From the NCBI RefSeq assembly GCF_003415675.1, contig NZ_QFZK01000003.1, positions 124,001 through 188,000 on the forward strand: 64,000 nucleotides of DNA, written 5' to 3'. The DNA comes from Rhodoferax lacus. Its GTDB lineage: Bacteria; Pseudomonadota; Gammaproteobacteria; Burkholderiales; Burkholderiaceae_C. Position numbers and translations under genes: made by a program. Of this stretch, positions 26,601-34,366 are shown one piece after another; within the stretch, counting starts at the first letter, position 1; each line of letters opens with the position of its first letter. The notes beneath the pieces are model-generated. The model saw only the letters and a list, made by a program, of their open reading frames with translations, was not told the origin of the DNA and did no database searches.

Positions 26601-26835
26601 GCTGGACGACAGCGCCGACGCCGCCATCGTGCATGCCGTCATCGCCCTGGGCCATACGCTGGGCCTGTCGGTGGTGGCCGAGGGCGTAGAGAGCGGACCC
26701 ATGGCGCAGTCGCTGATTGCGTTGGGCTGCGACGAGCTGCAGGGGTACTGGTTCAGCCGTCCGCTGGCCGTACCCGACTTCGTGCAATGGATCAAGGGGC
26801 AGCCCGAGGGGGCGGAGCGCAGAAAGGCGCGCTAA
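23683..26835 (+). CDS. Membrane HAMP-PAS-GGDEF-EAL protein
   Basis: 1050-residue c-di-GMP enzyme. ATG 23683 with AAGGACGG upstream is preferred over a longer reading frame overlapping the divergent gene. Order: TM helix at about 18-38; periplasmic helical sensor region; TM helix near 290-312; HAMP; a weak PAS (about 385-480); a second PAS (about 496-600); GGDEF (intact GGDEF near 690, RAED five residues before as an I-site); EAL (about 790-1040, with EALLRW, ELTESHLMDN and IDDFGTGYSSLAYLKR). Both catalytic motifs look complete, so it may be bifunctional. Divergent from an HD-GYP gene. Confidence 0.93.
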   Translation: MLKKVSGWLGKLSVGQKLTLIYLLDLTAVIYVSSILIQEKYLAIDFARKEIVGASYTDAVRLNLLSVFMDSPPMPTAAAQAELQKAREESDVNFRTGNLAQRFVSALGSSRTEAQKATTLTLGRDLLTTVGNQSNLILDPDLDSYYVMSLSILRFPELLQVLHETRQFMQSRVWKSNAQAQAAQQLTLVGRLDVVLQGLESDYEQVALAGTPQLNAALHDTRQRLLEQGRFFQQAVKDSVESEPTFSQSAHLDAAYQSTVLALDQSWDVCIVELKGLLQRRVEGLFTRMWIHLGTALVLLCGILSLVYLVASQIARPLQSLARVADLVRRSTDYTHRASWHSKDEIGQLYTAFNGMLAQLDQDRLTQQELIANARASAAQMELVEALPIPVLVTSIPEHDVLHANNPALPWLNGSSKDPWRAGLDAGARGRFFQRLADSGVVDEFEVRWMGTATPSWAVLSARRLKFQGQDAVLTAFTPINKLKQMEQRLELWAKVFEASSESIIIMDEARKIISVNRAFCRSTAYDFHEVVGEDLALLLGDEVDAIWSVLRDKESWQGEVHMRRLNGGLYPAWLMISAVHKNATAGEVVNYIGISIDITDRKAKEERIRFLAQHDVLTELPNRALCHQRLSEAIAEAQFSGEKLAVLFVDLDRFKLINDTLGHHIGDGLLRTVSRRLVQSVRAEDTVCRLGGDEFVVIMRHVAGREELDVTVNQRLIPALRQTTVVEGNTLNVSCSVGVAMYPDDATEQSELLRLADAAMYEAKSAGRDTSRFFSLETNNRVMARQVMEAQLRQALDHHEFTLHYQPRINAKTRQVQGAEALLRWSNPVLGQVPPGQFIQLAEETGLIKSIGLWVLREACRQWMAFEAEGLFTGLELSVNLSAAQLADADLVDQIGQVLRETHMPANRLELELTESHLMDNPSSAQEKLSALKRLGVNIAIDDFGTGYSSLAYLKRFEIDKLKVDQSFVLGMLDDSADAAIVHAVIALGHTLGLSVVAEGVESGPMAQSLIALGCDELQGYWFSRPLAVPDFVQWIKGQPEGAERRKAR

Positions 26836-26925
26836 GGCGTGCACCGTACTTGCGGCAGACCGGCATCCTGGGTCCGTCGCTGGTGACCCGTCTGAGCGAG
26901 AGGGGCACCGTCGAACGGCAGGTTT

Positions 26926-27924
26926 TCAAGCGTGCCGCACGCCAGCCATTGGGGGGCGGTGAAGGGCCGCCAGCAGTGCGTCCTGTGCATGCGGCGGCAA
27001 CACACCCAAGCGCAGGTAGCCTGGCAGATCGAACGAGGTGGTGTCGCGCAGCTTGATCCCCTGTGCGCGCAATTCGGCACACAGGGTTGGGGCGTCGATT
27101 TCCAATGCAGGGCGTGCACAAAAAAAGGGGGTGACGCTTGGCTCCACATGCCAGTGCATGGCCTGCAGCAGCCCGACCTGTCGCAACTTCCAGGCACGCA
27201 GGGTCTGCAGACTTTGCTGCAACCAGGCCTGGGTGTCGGCTTCTACCCAGGCCAGCAGCATGGCCACACCATGTGCACCTACCGGCCATGACGGTGCCAA
27301 GGCCTCAAGTTGCTGCGCCGCCTGCTGCCCATTGAGCGGCGCAATGGCATAGGCTGCGCGCACGCCGGTCAAGCCCAAGGCCTTGTTGGGAGAAAACATC
27401 TGCCACAGGCAATCTTGCTGGCTGGCCGTAGCGCGGGATGTGCCCTCCAGTCGCAGCGGCGCGTAGGCGCAGTCGCACACCCGTTGCCCCTTGTGCAAGG
27501 GCCATGCGTCAAATGTCTGCCCCAAGGGACTCGACGGGTCGCAGACCCAAACCAGGTCGGCCGTCTCGGGTGTTGACGCCACCTGCAGGCCCCAGCTGCG
27601 CGCTGCGTGTGCGTAGTCGCCATAGGCATGCTGCGGCAACCACACACTGCGGCCTCCCTGCTGCACCGTCCAGGCCGTCATGCGAAAGATGAACTCGCTG
27701 GCACTTCCGGCCAATACAACACGCCAGCTGTCCACTCCGTGGAATGCGGCCAGTTGCTCGCGCACCGCGGTGTAGCTGGCATCCGGGTAGCGCGTGGCAT
27801 TGGCGGCCTGCACCGCGGCCATGGCCTGCGGGCAGGGCCCGCAGGAGTTGCTGTTGGTAGAGAAGTCATACAAGGGCACGCCCAGGGCGTCAGGCCCGCC
27901 ATGGATGCGAGGCGCGGAGGTCAT
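26926..27924 (-). CDS. cobC: Threonine-phosphate decarboxylase-like (cobalamin arm synthesis)
   Basis: 332-residue PLP enzyme of the fold-type I aminotransferase group, called CobC (or CobD in Salmonella naming). It makes aminopropanol phosphate, the linker of the cobalamin nucleotide loop. ATG 27924 overlaps the cbiB stop (ATGA). The family segments are LYDFSTNSNSCGP at the N-terminus, VWVCDPSSPLGQ in the middle and the PLP-Lys region FSPNKALGLTGVRAAY. The last gene of the riboswitch-controlled operon. Confidence 0.9.
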   Translation of the reverse strand: MTSAPRIHGGPDALGVPLYDFSTNSNSCGPCPQAMAAVQAANATRYPDASYTAVREQLAAFHGVDSWRVVLAGSASEFIFRMTAWTVQQGGRSVWLPQHAYGDYAHAARSWGLQVASTPETADLVWVCDPSSPLGQTFDAWPLHKGQRVCDCAYAPLRLEGTSRATASQQDCLWQMFSPNKALGLTGVRAAYAIAPLNGQQAAQQLEALAPSWPVGAHGVAMLLAWVEADTQAWLQQSLQTLRAWKLRQVGLLQAMHWHVEPSVTPFFCARPALEIDAPTLCAELRAQGIKLRDTTSFDLPGYLRLGVLPPHAQDALLAALHRPPMAGVRHA

Positions 27925-28898
27925 GCGCAGGCCCCAACGGCTGTCCCGATCAGGGCGATGGCTACGATGGCCACCAGGTAGCGCAAGGCCCTCGATGCAT
28001 AGCCAATGGCGGCTGACACATCGCCGGACTCCACCGCACGCCCTGGCGCATTCAGTGTGTAAACGCCGGGTTTGCACAGTGCCACATTCAGCTTGAGCGC
28101 CATGGCCGCCATGGGCCAGCCGCTGTTGGGTGAGGGGGTATGGCGTGCCTCGGTCCCCAGCCGGGCCAACAGCGCCAACCCGGGCCCGCCACGGGCTGCC
28201 AGCAACAGCAGCGCCGTGATGCGCGCCGGTACCCAACTGAGCAGGTCGTCGGCCCACGCCGCCCATTTGCCAGCCCATTCCCAGTTCTGCCCTTTGTAGA
28301 TGCCACGGTAGCCCCACATGGCGTCGGCCGTGTTCGCAAAGCGGTAGACCGCTGCGCCCGGAAGGCCCAAGAGCACAAACCAGAAGATAGGGGCCACCAC
28401 GGAGTCGTTGAGATTTTCTGCCAGTGACTCGATGGCGCTTTCGCGCACCTGGGTTGCGCTGAGCTGACCCACGTCGCGGCTCACCACCCACGACAGCCGC
28501 TCACGGCCGGTGGCTAGCGAACGGCCCAAGGCGTGCTCCACGGCCTGCACTTCGCTCTTCAACATGTTCCAGGCCAGCATGGGCTTGAGCAGCAGGCCCA
28601 GCAGCAGGCTGGCGCACCACCAGGGCAGGCCTTGCAGCATCCACACGCATGCGCAGGACATGCCCAGCACGACCAGTGCCAGCGCACACCAGGCGAGTGC
28701 CCCAAGCCCACAGGCGGTGTAGTCCGTGTTGTCCACGCGCTGGCTGGCCAGGCGCTGCAGCCCTTGACCCGCCCAGCCCAGTGCGCGCCCCATCCATACC
28801 ACCGGGTGCAAGCGCACCGGCGGCTCACCCCACCATGTGTCCACGGCCAGCGCCAGCAGCAATGCGACCAGCGCAGACAGGGCCGGCCACTCACTCAT
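27921..28898 (-). CDS. cbiB: Adenosylcobinamide-phosphate synthase CbiB
   Basis: 325-residue integral membrane protein (also called CobD) that joins aminopropanol phosphate to adenosylcobyric acid. ATG 28898 starts the family sequence; earlier in-frame codons lie inside the DUF1636 gene. Recognisable parts: DTWWGEPPVRLHPVVWMG near the N-terminus, RDVGQLSATQVRESAIESLAEN in the middle, and DAMWGYRGIYK. Several hydrophobic helices. It overlaps the genes on both sides by four bases. Confidence 0.93.
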   Translation of the reverse strand: MSEWPALSALVALLLALAVDTWWGEPPVRLHPVVWMGRALGWAGQGLQRLASQRVDNTDYTACGLGALAWCALALVVLGMSCACVWMLQGLPWWCASLLLGLLLKPMLAWNMLKSEVQAVEHALGRSLATGRERLSWVVSRDVGQLSATQVRESAIESLAENLNDSVVAPIFWFVLLGLPGAAVYRFANTADAMWGYRGIYKGQNWEWAGKWAAWADDLLSWVPARITALLLLAARGGPGLALLARLGTEARHTPSPNSGWPMAAMALKLNVALCKPGVYTLNAPGRAVESGDVSAAIGYASRALRYLVAIVAIALIGTAVGACA

Positions 28899-29290
28899 GC
28901 CGGGCCCGCACCGACCGGCGGCAAGCGCGCAAGCATGCCGCTTTGCAGACGCTCGGGCCGCGCATTGCGGGCCAGGGAACCATCGCCACTGGCGCCATAC
29001 AGTTGGGCGCAGGCAATCAATTGCTCTGCGGTCTCGGCATCCGCGACCAGATCGCCAAAGTAGTAGGTGAATTTTCCGGGTGCCTGCAAGGCGACGGTGC
29101 AGGCACGCGAACAGCCGCTCATGCACGCCAGGCCACGCAGCTGCAGATCCAGGGGCTGCGCACCATCGCCTTCACGCGCCAGCAGTGCGTCCTGCACCGC
29201 TTCAAAGAGGGTGAGGCCGTGGGCCGGCAACTCGCGCGACGCACCAGGTGGGCGGCAGGTCGTGCAAACAATCATTTCGGTAGTGGGCAT
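28895..29290 (-). CDS. DUF1636 small metal-binding protein
   Basis: 131-residue soluble protein from ATG 29290. It starts TTEMIVCTTCRPPG and later has CMSGCSRACTVAL, giving a CxxC and a CxxxCxxxC cluster like thioredoxin-type [2Fe-2S] proteins. It matches DUF1636, a family often found beside cobalamin or CobW genes. Role in B12 metabolism is unproven; the sequence suggests a bound iron-sulphur cluster. It sits between btuF and cbiB in the B12 operon. Confidence 0.82.
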   Translation of the reverse strand: MPTTEMIVCTTCRPPGASRELPAHGLTLFEAVQDALLAREGDGAQPLDLQLRGLACMSGCSRACTVALQAPGKFTYYFGDLVADAETAEQLIACAQLYGASGDGSLARNARPERLQSGMLARLPPVGAGPA

Positions 29291-29377
29291 CAGGGTCGTC
29301 CGGTTCAAGCAGTTATCGTCGATTCCAAACGGCGCGGAGTTGCCGGTCTGGAGGGCATTCACAGGGTCAGCAGCGGA

Positions 29378-30274
29378 TCAGGGCCTCTGGTTGGCAAGGC
29401 AACTGGCCATCACCCGCGCGGCCTGTGCCATGCGGGGCCCGGGCCGCACGATGAGATCGGAATCTGCGACGGCGAACACACACACACGGTGGTCTTTGAT
29501 GGCGCGTATATGGCTCCAGCCGGGTCGGCCTTCCATGCCCGCATGGTTGCGCTCGCCGACCATGATGAGGTCCGGATTGGCCAGCACCACGTACTCCGGG
29601 TTGAGGCGGGGAAAGGGGCCCATCCGGGTGGGCACAATGTTTTTGACGCCCAGCCGGGACAGGGTCTCACCAATAAAGGAAGACTCGCCAGCGGCAAACG
29701 GGCCGCGGTTCACTTCAAAGTAGACCCGAACCTTCTTGACGCTGGCCGGCAGGGACTGGGCCGCGGCAGAGACGCCCGCATCGATGGCGCGCCAGACGCG
29801 TTGTGCATCTGGCACCTCCAGCAACTGGCCGAGTTTTTCCAGAATGCGACGCACGTCGGCGTGCGTCTTGGTCTCGAAAACCAGCACCGGTATGCCCAGG
29901 GCGCGCAGGCGTTCGCTGGCCCGGGAGTTGGGTGCGGCCAGCACCACATCGGGTTTGAGCATCACGATGCCTTCGACGTTGGGGTCCATGCCACCGCCGA
30001 GTTGCGGCAGGCTCAGCACGCTCTGCGGAAAGTTGGAGTACCGGTCCACCCCTACCAGCAGATTGCAGCGGTCCAAGGCACACACGGTTTCGGTCAGCGA
30101 GGGAAGCAGGCTCACGATGCGCTGCGGCGTCTGGGTGAATGCCACCCGGGTCCCCCGGTCGTCCGTGATCTCCAGAGCCAACGCCGGGGCAACCCATGCC
30201 GACAGCATCCACAGGGCGCCGCAGGCCATGGCCCGCACGCAGGAACCCTTCAGCGCGCTCATGAGGGAACGCAT
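29378..30274 (-). CDS. btuF: BtuF-like cobalamin-binding periplasmic protein
   Basis: About 298-residue substrate-binding protein of the helical-backbone (class III) type. A Sec signal peptide ends near APALAL. Then come ITDDRGTRVAF, PQRIVSLLPSLTETVCAL and LKPDVVLAA, as in BtuF. ATG 30274 overlaps the cbiA end by 16 bases; an ATG at 30262 gives an ATGA overlap and is an equal candidate. No btuC or btuD permease/ATPase genes are in the window, so the partner transporter is elsewhere or absent. Confidence 0.85.
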   Translation of the reverse strand: MRSLMSALKGSCVRAMACGALWMLSAWVAPALALEITDDRGTRVAFTQTPQRIVSLLPSLTETVCALDRCNLLVGVDRYSNFPQSVLSLPQLGGGMDPNVEGIVMLKPDVVLAAPNSRASERLRALGIPVLVFETKTHADVRRILEKLGQLLEVPDAQRVWRAIDAGVSAAAQSLPASVKKVRVYFEVNRGPFAAGESSFIGETLSRLGVKNIVPTRMGPFPRLNPEYVVLANPDLIMVGERNHAGMEGRPGWSHIRAIKDHRVCVFAVADSDLIVRPGPRMAQAARVMASCLANQRP

Positions 30275-31638
30275 GCTACGGTTCTCGGGGCAAACAGATC
30301 CGCTGCGGCGTCCGGGCAGGAGGCAAACCAGGCGTGGAAATAGCTGGCCATCACCGATCCCTGCTGCCACACCGCCTCGCCCATATACGACGGGTCCACG
30401 CCGTGTGGACGCTGGGTGCGCAACAGGGGCGTCAGCACAGACTCGGTGGTGGAGTAATGGAAGGTGTGGCCGCGCAGGGTGCCGCCTGGCAGCGCCAGTT
30501 GCTGAGGACCCAAGCCCGCCAGTCGCTTGTGCATGGTCACCCGGCCGGGCAGCACGCCCCACTGCGCGATCTCCTCGCCGGAGGCTGTGACCAGCGTGTC
30601 AAACAGCGCCATCATGCCCCCGCACTCGGCCCACACGGGTTTGCCCGCAGCCACATGCTGCTGCAGGCTGTTTCGCAGCGACCCATTGTCGGCAAGGGTC
30701 CGGGCATGCAACTCCGGGTAGCCACCCGGCAGCCACAGCGCATCGCAGTCCGGCAGAGCCGCGTCCTGCAGCGGTGAAAAGAATTTCAACCGGGCACCCA
30801 GGTGCTCCAGGCAATCCAGATTGGCGCTGTAGATAAAACAGAACGCCGCATCACGCGCAACGGCTATCGTCACACCCGCCAGGCGCTGCTGATTGGGCAG
30901 GCTGTCGCCGCAGGCAGGATCCGCTGGCGGCAGAGCGTTGTCACAGGGCCCGAAGTTCACGCTCCACCGGCCAAGGTCTTGCAGCGTCATCTGGCCCAGG
31001 GGCGTGGTGGCCAGTGCGTCGGCCGCAAGGTCCAGTCGCTGCAGGCCGTCGCTGACCTCGCTGGCCACCGTCAGGCCCAGGTGGCGTTCGGGCAGCTTGA
31101 TGCCTTCATCGCGCATCAAGGCGCCCATCCATTGGGAAGGATTTTTCAGGCTGGTCTTGAGCATCTCGGCATGGCCGGCACTGGCCACGCGGTTGGCCAG
31201 AACCCCGGCCCAGGGCAGATCGTCCAGGTAGTGCTGCAGCCCGAAGGCCAGGGCCCCAAACGTTCCAGCCATGGCGGAGGCATCCACCACCGCCAGCACC
31301 GGAATGCCCAAGAGCTTGGCCAGGTCCGCAGCACTGGGCGTGCCATCGAAGAGGCCCATCACCCCTTCCACAATGACCAGGTCCGCCTGGGCTGCGGCGG
31401 CTGCCAGGCGGTTGCGGCAGTCCTGCTCGCCGGTCATCCACAGATCGAGCTGGTAGACCGGTGAGCCGCTGGCCATGGTGTGCCAAAACGGATCCAGAAA
31501 ATCCGGCCCGCATTTGAAAACCCGGACCCGGCGGCCCTGGCGCGCATGCAAGCGCGCCAGGGCCGCCGTGACGGTGGTCTTGCCTTGGCCGGAAGCCGGG
31601 GCCGCGATCAGGATGGCTGGGCAGATGGATTGCGCCAT
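30259..31638 (-). CDS. cobB: Cobyrinic acid a,c-diamide synthase (CbiA/CobB)
   Basis: 459-residue glutamine-dependent amidase acting on the a and c carboxyls of the corrin ring. ATG 31638, one base after the btuB stop, gives an N-terminal P-loop domain (APASGQGKTTVT), KCGPDFLDP and VEGVMGLFDG. The C-terminal class I GATase-like domain has LPGGYPELHA and the nucleophile Cys in WAECGGMM, plus a His in SYFHAWF. Complete. Presence without other ring-building genes nearby fits salvage of imported corrinoids or genes elsewhere. Confidence 0.93.
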   Translation of the reverse strand: MAQSICPAILIAAPASGQGKTTVTAALARLHARQGRRVRVFKCGPDFLDPFWHTMASGSPVYQLDLWMTGEQDCRNRLAAAAAQADLVIVEGVMGLFDGTPSAADLAKLLGIPVLAVVDASAMAGTFGALAFGLQHYLDDLPWAGVLANRVASAGHAEMLKTSLKNPSQWMGALMRDEGIKLPERHLGLTVASEVSDGLQRLDLAADALATTPLGQMTLQDLGRWSVNFGPCDNALPPADPACGDSLPNQQRLAGVTIAVARDAAFCFIYSANLDCLEHLGARLKFFSPLQDAALPDCDALWLPGGYPELHARTLADNGSLRNSLQQHVAAGKPVWAECGGMMALFDTLVTASGEEIAQWGVLPGRVTMHKRLAGLGPQQLALPGGTLRGHTFHYSTTESVLTPLLRTQRPHGVDPSYMGEAVWQQGSVMASYFHAWFASCPDAAADLFAPRTVACVPS

Positions 31639-31639
31639 G

Positions 31640-33535
31640 TCAGTTGGACCAGACCATGGAGACAAACAGATTGCGCCCTGGCATGCTGTAGCCATTGGCC
31701 AACATGTAGGACGTGTCCGTCGCGTTGTTCAGACGCGCCAGGAGTTTGACGTCTTTGCGTACCTTCCAGTCGGCCCCCACATTCAGGGTGGCATAGCCCG
31801 GCAGGGTTTCGCGGCCACTGCCAACCACCTTGGCATCTTCCCGCTCGCTGGAGAGGTTGAACTCTGCAAATACGTGGAAGGCATTGATCCGGTGGTTGAC
31901 GCTGCCCTTCAGCACGTTTTGCGCCACCCGCACCAGGCGCAGGTTGTTGAGCGAGGGCGTGGCGGAGTATGAGCGCGGGTCGGCGTAGTCATAGGACGCG
32001 GCATACGTCGTATCCCCGGCGTCGATTTGCGCGCTCAGCGTTGCGCCCTGCAGCACGGCCTTGGAGCTCTGGACGTTGGTTGCCGGATCGATGAAGCCCT
32101 GGACCTCGTTGTAGTAGGTGATGGCGGACCACGACAGGTTGGCCGCGTCGTATTTCAGCCCCAGCTCCGAGGCCCGGTTGCGTTGGGGTGTCAATGCGGG
32201 ATTGCCAGCAAAGCTTGGCGTACTCGGGTAGTACAACTGGTTGAACGTGGGGGCCTGGTAGCTGGTGCCCAGACTGGCCACCGTGCGCAGGCCCTCAGCG
32301 ACTTTGTAGCCACCGGACAGTGCCCAGTCCACAAAGCTGCCGAACTGGGAGTTCTCATCCTCCCGCAGCACCGCCAACACGTTCCATACGGGTCGATTCC
32401 AGGCATAGGACAACATGGTCCCGCTGATATCCCGCTGGGATACCTTGTACGCAGTCGAACTGTCCACCGATTCATTGCGCGCATCCAGAATGGCCGTGAG
32501 AACATCGTTGCCGATGTGCAGGCTGTTTTGCCAGCTGACCTGGTTTCTGTGCGTGTTGAATTTGGTGCTGCCGCCAAAAGCACCATCGGAGAGACGGAAA
32601 TACTCGGTCACCGACTGGTCGTCGGCGGTACCAAGGGACACGGTGGACGTCCAATCAGAAGTCCACTTGGCGTCCCATTTCAAGGCCACATCGTTCAGCA
32701 CAGGTTTGGACCAGGCGTCCGAGCTGGCCTTGGTCAGACCCAGGGGATTGGGAGACGGTATCGCGTCGAATTGGTAGCTGGTCTGGCTCTGGATGGTGCT
32801 GAGTGTCACGGTCTGGTCTGTGTTCAGGCGGGCAATCAACTTGGCATCCCAGCTGAGGCTGTTGAACCCATCGGCATCCGCGTTGAATCCGCTGGAGGCG
32901 GGATTGATGTTGGTGCTGATGCCGGTCGCCTTCTCCTGGGTCACACCCAGACCGTAAGAAAAAATTCCAGTGGTCGCGCTCAGGGCCGCAGCAGACTTCA
33001 ATTGCCCATTGGACCCGGCACCCACGGTGACACTGGCTTGCAGGTCCTGCGTGGGATTCTTGGTGAAGATCTGGATCACGCCGCCCACGGCGTCCGGGCC
33101 ATAGAGGGCAGAGGCTGCACCACGCAAAATTTCGATATGGTCAATGCGGTCCAGGGGGATGTTTTCAATCGCGGCGGTGCCTTGCGTGGCGGAGCCGATA
33201 CGAATGCCATCCACCAGCACAATCGATTGGCTGGGAGAGGCGCCTCTGAGGTAGATGCCTGTTGATGAGCGATAGCTGCCGCTGCCAAACCACTGAACTC
33301 CGGGTTGCTGGCCCAGCACCTCGCGCAAGGAGGTCTGGCCTGCCCGGTCCAGGGTTTCCCGGTCGATGGTGGTGACATCGGCTGTCACATCGGTGATGGG
33401 TGTTTCCACGCGGCTGGCAGTGACAACCACGTCACGCATAGTGGGGTTGGTTTGGGCAAACGTGGCTATGGAACATGCGGTCAGCGAAAGTGCGCTGAGC
33501 ATGACCTGGCACGCACGGGACGTACGGGTTTTCAT
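31640..33535 (-). CDS. btuB: TonB-dependent vitamin B12 receptor BtuB-like
   Basis: 631-residue outer-membrane receptor. ATG 33535 opens a signal peptide (ending near TFAQ); further upstream in-frame codons lie inside the riboswitch and are not coding. The TonB box region is MRDVVVTASR, followed by the plug (GVQWFGSGSY, LRGASPSQSIVLVDGIRI, LRGAASALYGPDAVGGVIQI) and a 22-strand barrel ending with an aromatic NLFVSMVWSN. First gene of the operon under a cobalamin riboswitch, so corrinoid uptake is the expected role. Confidence 0.94.
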   Translation of the reverse strand: MKTRTSRACQVMLSALSLTACSIATFAQTNPTMRDVVVTASRVETPITDVTADVTTIDRETLDRAGQTSLREVLGQQPGVQWFGSGSYRSSTGIYLRGASPSQSIVLVDGIRIGSATQGTAAIENIPLDRIDHIEILRGAASALYGPDAVGGVIQIFTKNPTQDLQASVTVGAGSNGQLKSAAALSATTGIFSYGLGVTQEKATGISTNINPASSGFNADADGFNSLSWDAKLIARLNTDQTVTLSTIQSQTSYQFDAIPSPNPLGLTKASSDAWSKPVLNDVALKWDAKWTSDWTSTVSLGTADDQSVTEYFRLSDGAFGGSTKFNTHRNQVSWQNSLHIGNDVLTAILDARNESVDSSTAYKVSQRDISGTMLSYAWNRPVWNVLAVLREDENSQFGSFVDWALSGGYKVAEGLRTVASLGTSYQAPTFNQLYYPSTPSFAGNPALTPQRNRASELGLKYDAANLSWSAITYYNEVQGFIDPATNVQSSKAVLQGATLSAQIDAGDTTYAASYDYADPRSYSATPSLNNLRLVRVAQNVLKGSVNHRINAFHVFAEFNLSSEREDAKVVGSGRETLPGYATLNVGADWKVRKDVKLLARLNNATDTSYMLANGYSMPGRNLFVSMVWSN

Positions 33536-33624
33536 GAGAAGGATGCAATTCAACAAAGCCCTCACCGTCTTCCCCGACAGTGCATGGGCGTAAAGAAGGC
33601 ACATCTGTGACGTGACTCCACCGT

Positions 33625-33832
33625 ATTGGCCGGTATCCGGGCTGGTGGACAGACTTCCATCGCCTTCCCAAATGTCTGTGCAGACACTCAGTGGCCGTGA
33701 TGGAAGCGGAATACAGGATTCGTCCACTTACCGTTGCGGGGGCAGCTCAGGTTAGGTCGCGCCTTGCGGGGTACAACCCTCCTGATTCCCGTTGAACTGC
33801 GGTGTGTGAACCACACCGCGAGCACCAACGGG
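33625..33832 (-). promoter_or_regulatory. Cobalamin (B12) riboswitch
   Basis: On the minus strand this leader has the consensus blocks in order. A GGTGCTCGCGGTG-like start is near 33830. The core GCTGCCCCCGCAACGGTAAG lies just below 33745. The B12 box GCCACTG is at 33695-33689, GGGAAGGCG at 33669-33661, and a closing AGCCCGGATACCGGCC-like end around 33640-33628. About 90 nt of expression platform separate it from the btuB ATG. By family precedent adenosylcobalamin lowers expression of the operon. Confidence 0.94.
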
Positions 33833-34017
33833 CGGAAGTGTACGTCAATTCAGGACGGGCTTCGGGCTGGGTCCACTGCGTTCAAAATGCCTGGGCCCTT
33901 GCATCTGGAAGGCAGGTGTTTTCATGTGCCGATTCCCTTCGGGTTGGCTGCCGGGCCTGCCCCTTGTCGCCCCGCCCCCGCAGCGCCATACTTTGTCCAA
34001 CCCTTGAAAGGCTTGCC
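33833..34017. other. Gap between the B12 riboswitch and the MoaD-like gene
   Basis: About 185 bp expected to hold the divergent promoters of the B12 operon and of the MoaD-like gene. I see no gene and no clear promoter boxes. Confidence 0.5.
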
Positions 34018-34287
34018 ATGGTCACTGTGGAGTTTGCATCCAGCCTGCGTCGCCACGTGGAGTGTGCGCCGCAGAGCGTGCCTGCGGGCAGCTTGCGTGC
34101 CGTATTGGAGGCCGCCTTGTTGGCCGCCCCGGCCTTGGCCCCCTATGTGTTTGACGACCAGCGCGGCATACGCAAGCATGTGGCCGTATTTATCAACCAG
34201 ACCCTGGTGCTGGACCGCCAGAATCTGGAGCGGCTGCTCCAGCCCGGTGACCGCGTGCTGGTGATACAGGCGCTGACGGGCGGCTAG
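34018..34287 (+). CDS. MoaD/ThiS-like beta-grasp protein with C-terminal GG
   Basis: 89-residue ubiquitin-like protein: VTVEFASSLRRHV start, RLLQPGDRVLVIQALTGG end. The terminal Gly-Gly is exposed as in MoaD, ThiS and ubiquitin-like modifiers that are adenylated or thiocarboxylated. It is not the thiamine ThiS, which is at 50189. No E1-like (MoeB/ThiF) gene lies nearby. It is followed by a BNR-repeat protein gene; I recall this pair from other proteobacteria but cannot verify it here. Sulphur carrier or protein modifier are both possible. Confidence 0.82.
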   Translation: MVTVEFASSLRRHVECAPQSVPAGSLRAVLEAALLAAPALAPYVFDDQRGIRKHVAVFINQTLVLDRQNLERLLQPGDRVLVIQALTGG

Positions 34288-34366
34288 ACCGCAGGCTGCA
34301 AGCACCAGCAAAGCAACAACCAAAGCCAAAGCCAAAACCAATTGAACAGAAGCGAAAGGACTGCCC

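Noticed and set aside
25063-26844. 593-codon minus-strand open frame under the GGDEF-EAL gene
   Set aside because: Antisense of conserved GGDEF and EAL coding sequence; no motifs of its own.
33536-33727. Longer N-terminus for the BtuB-like protein
   Set aside because: The extra codons run through the B12 riboswitch and have no signal peptide; ATG 33535 begins a proper one.
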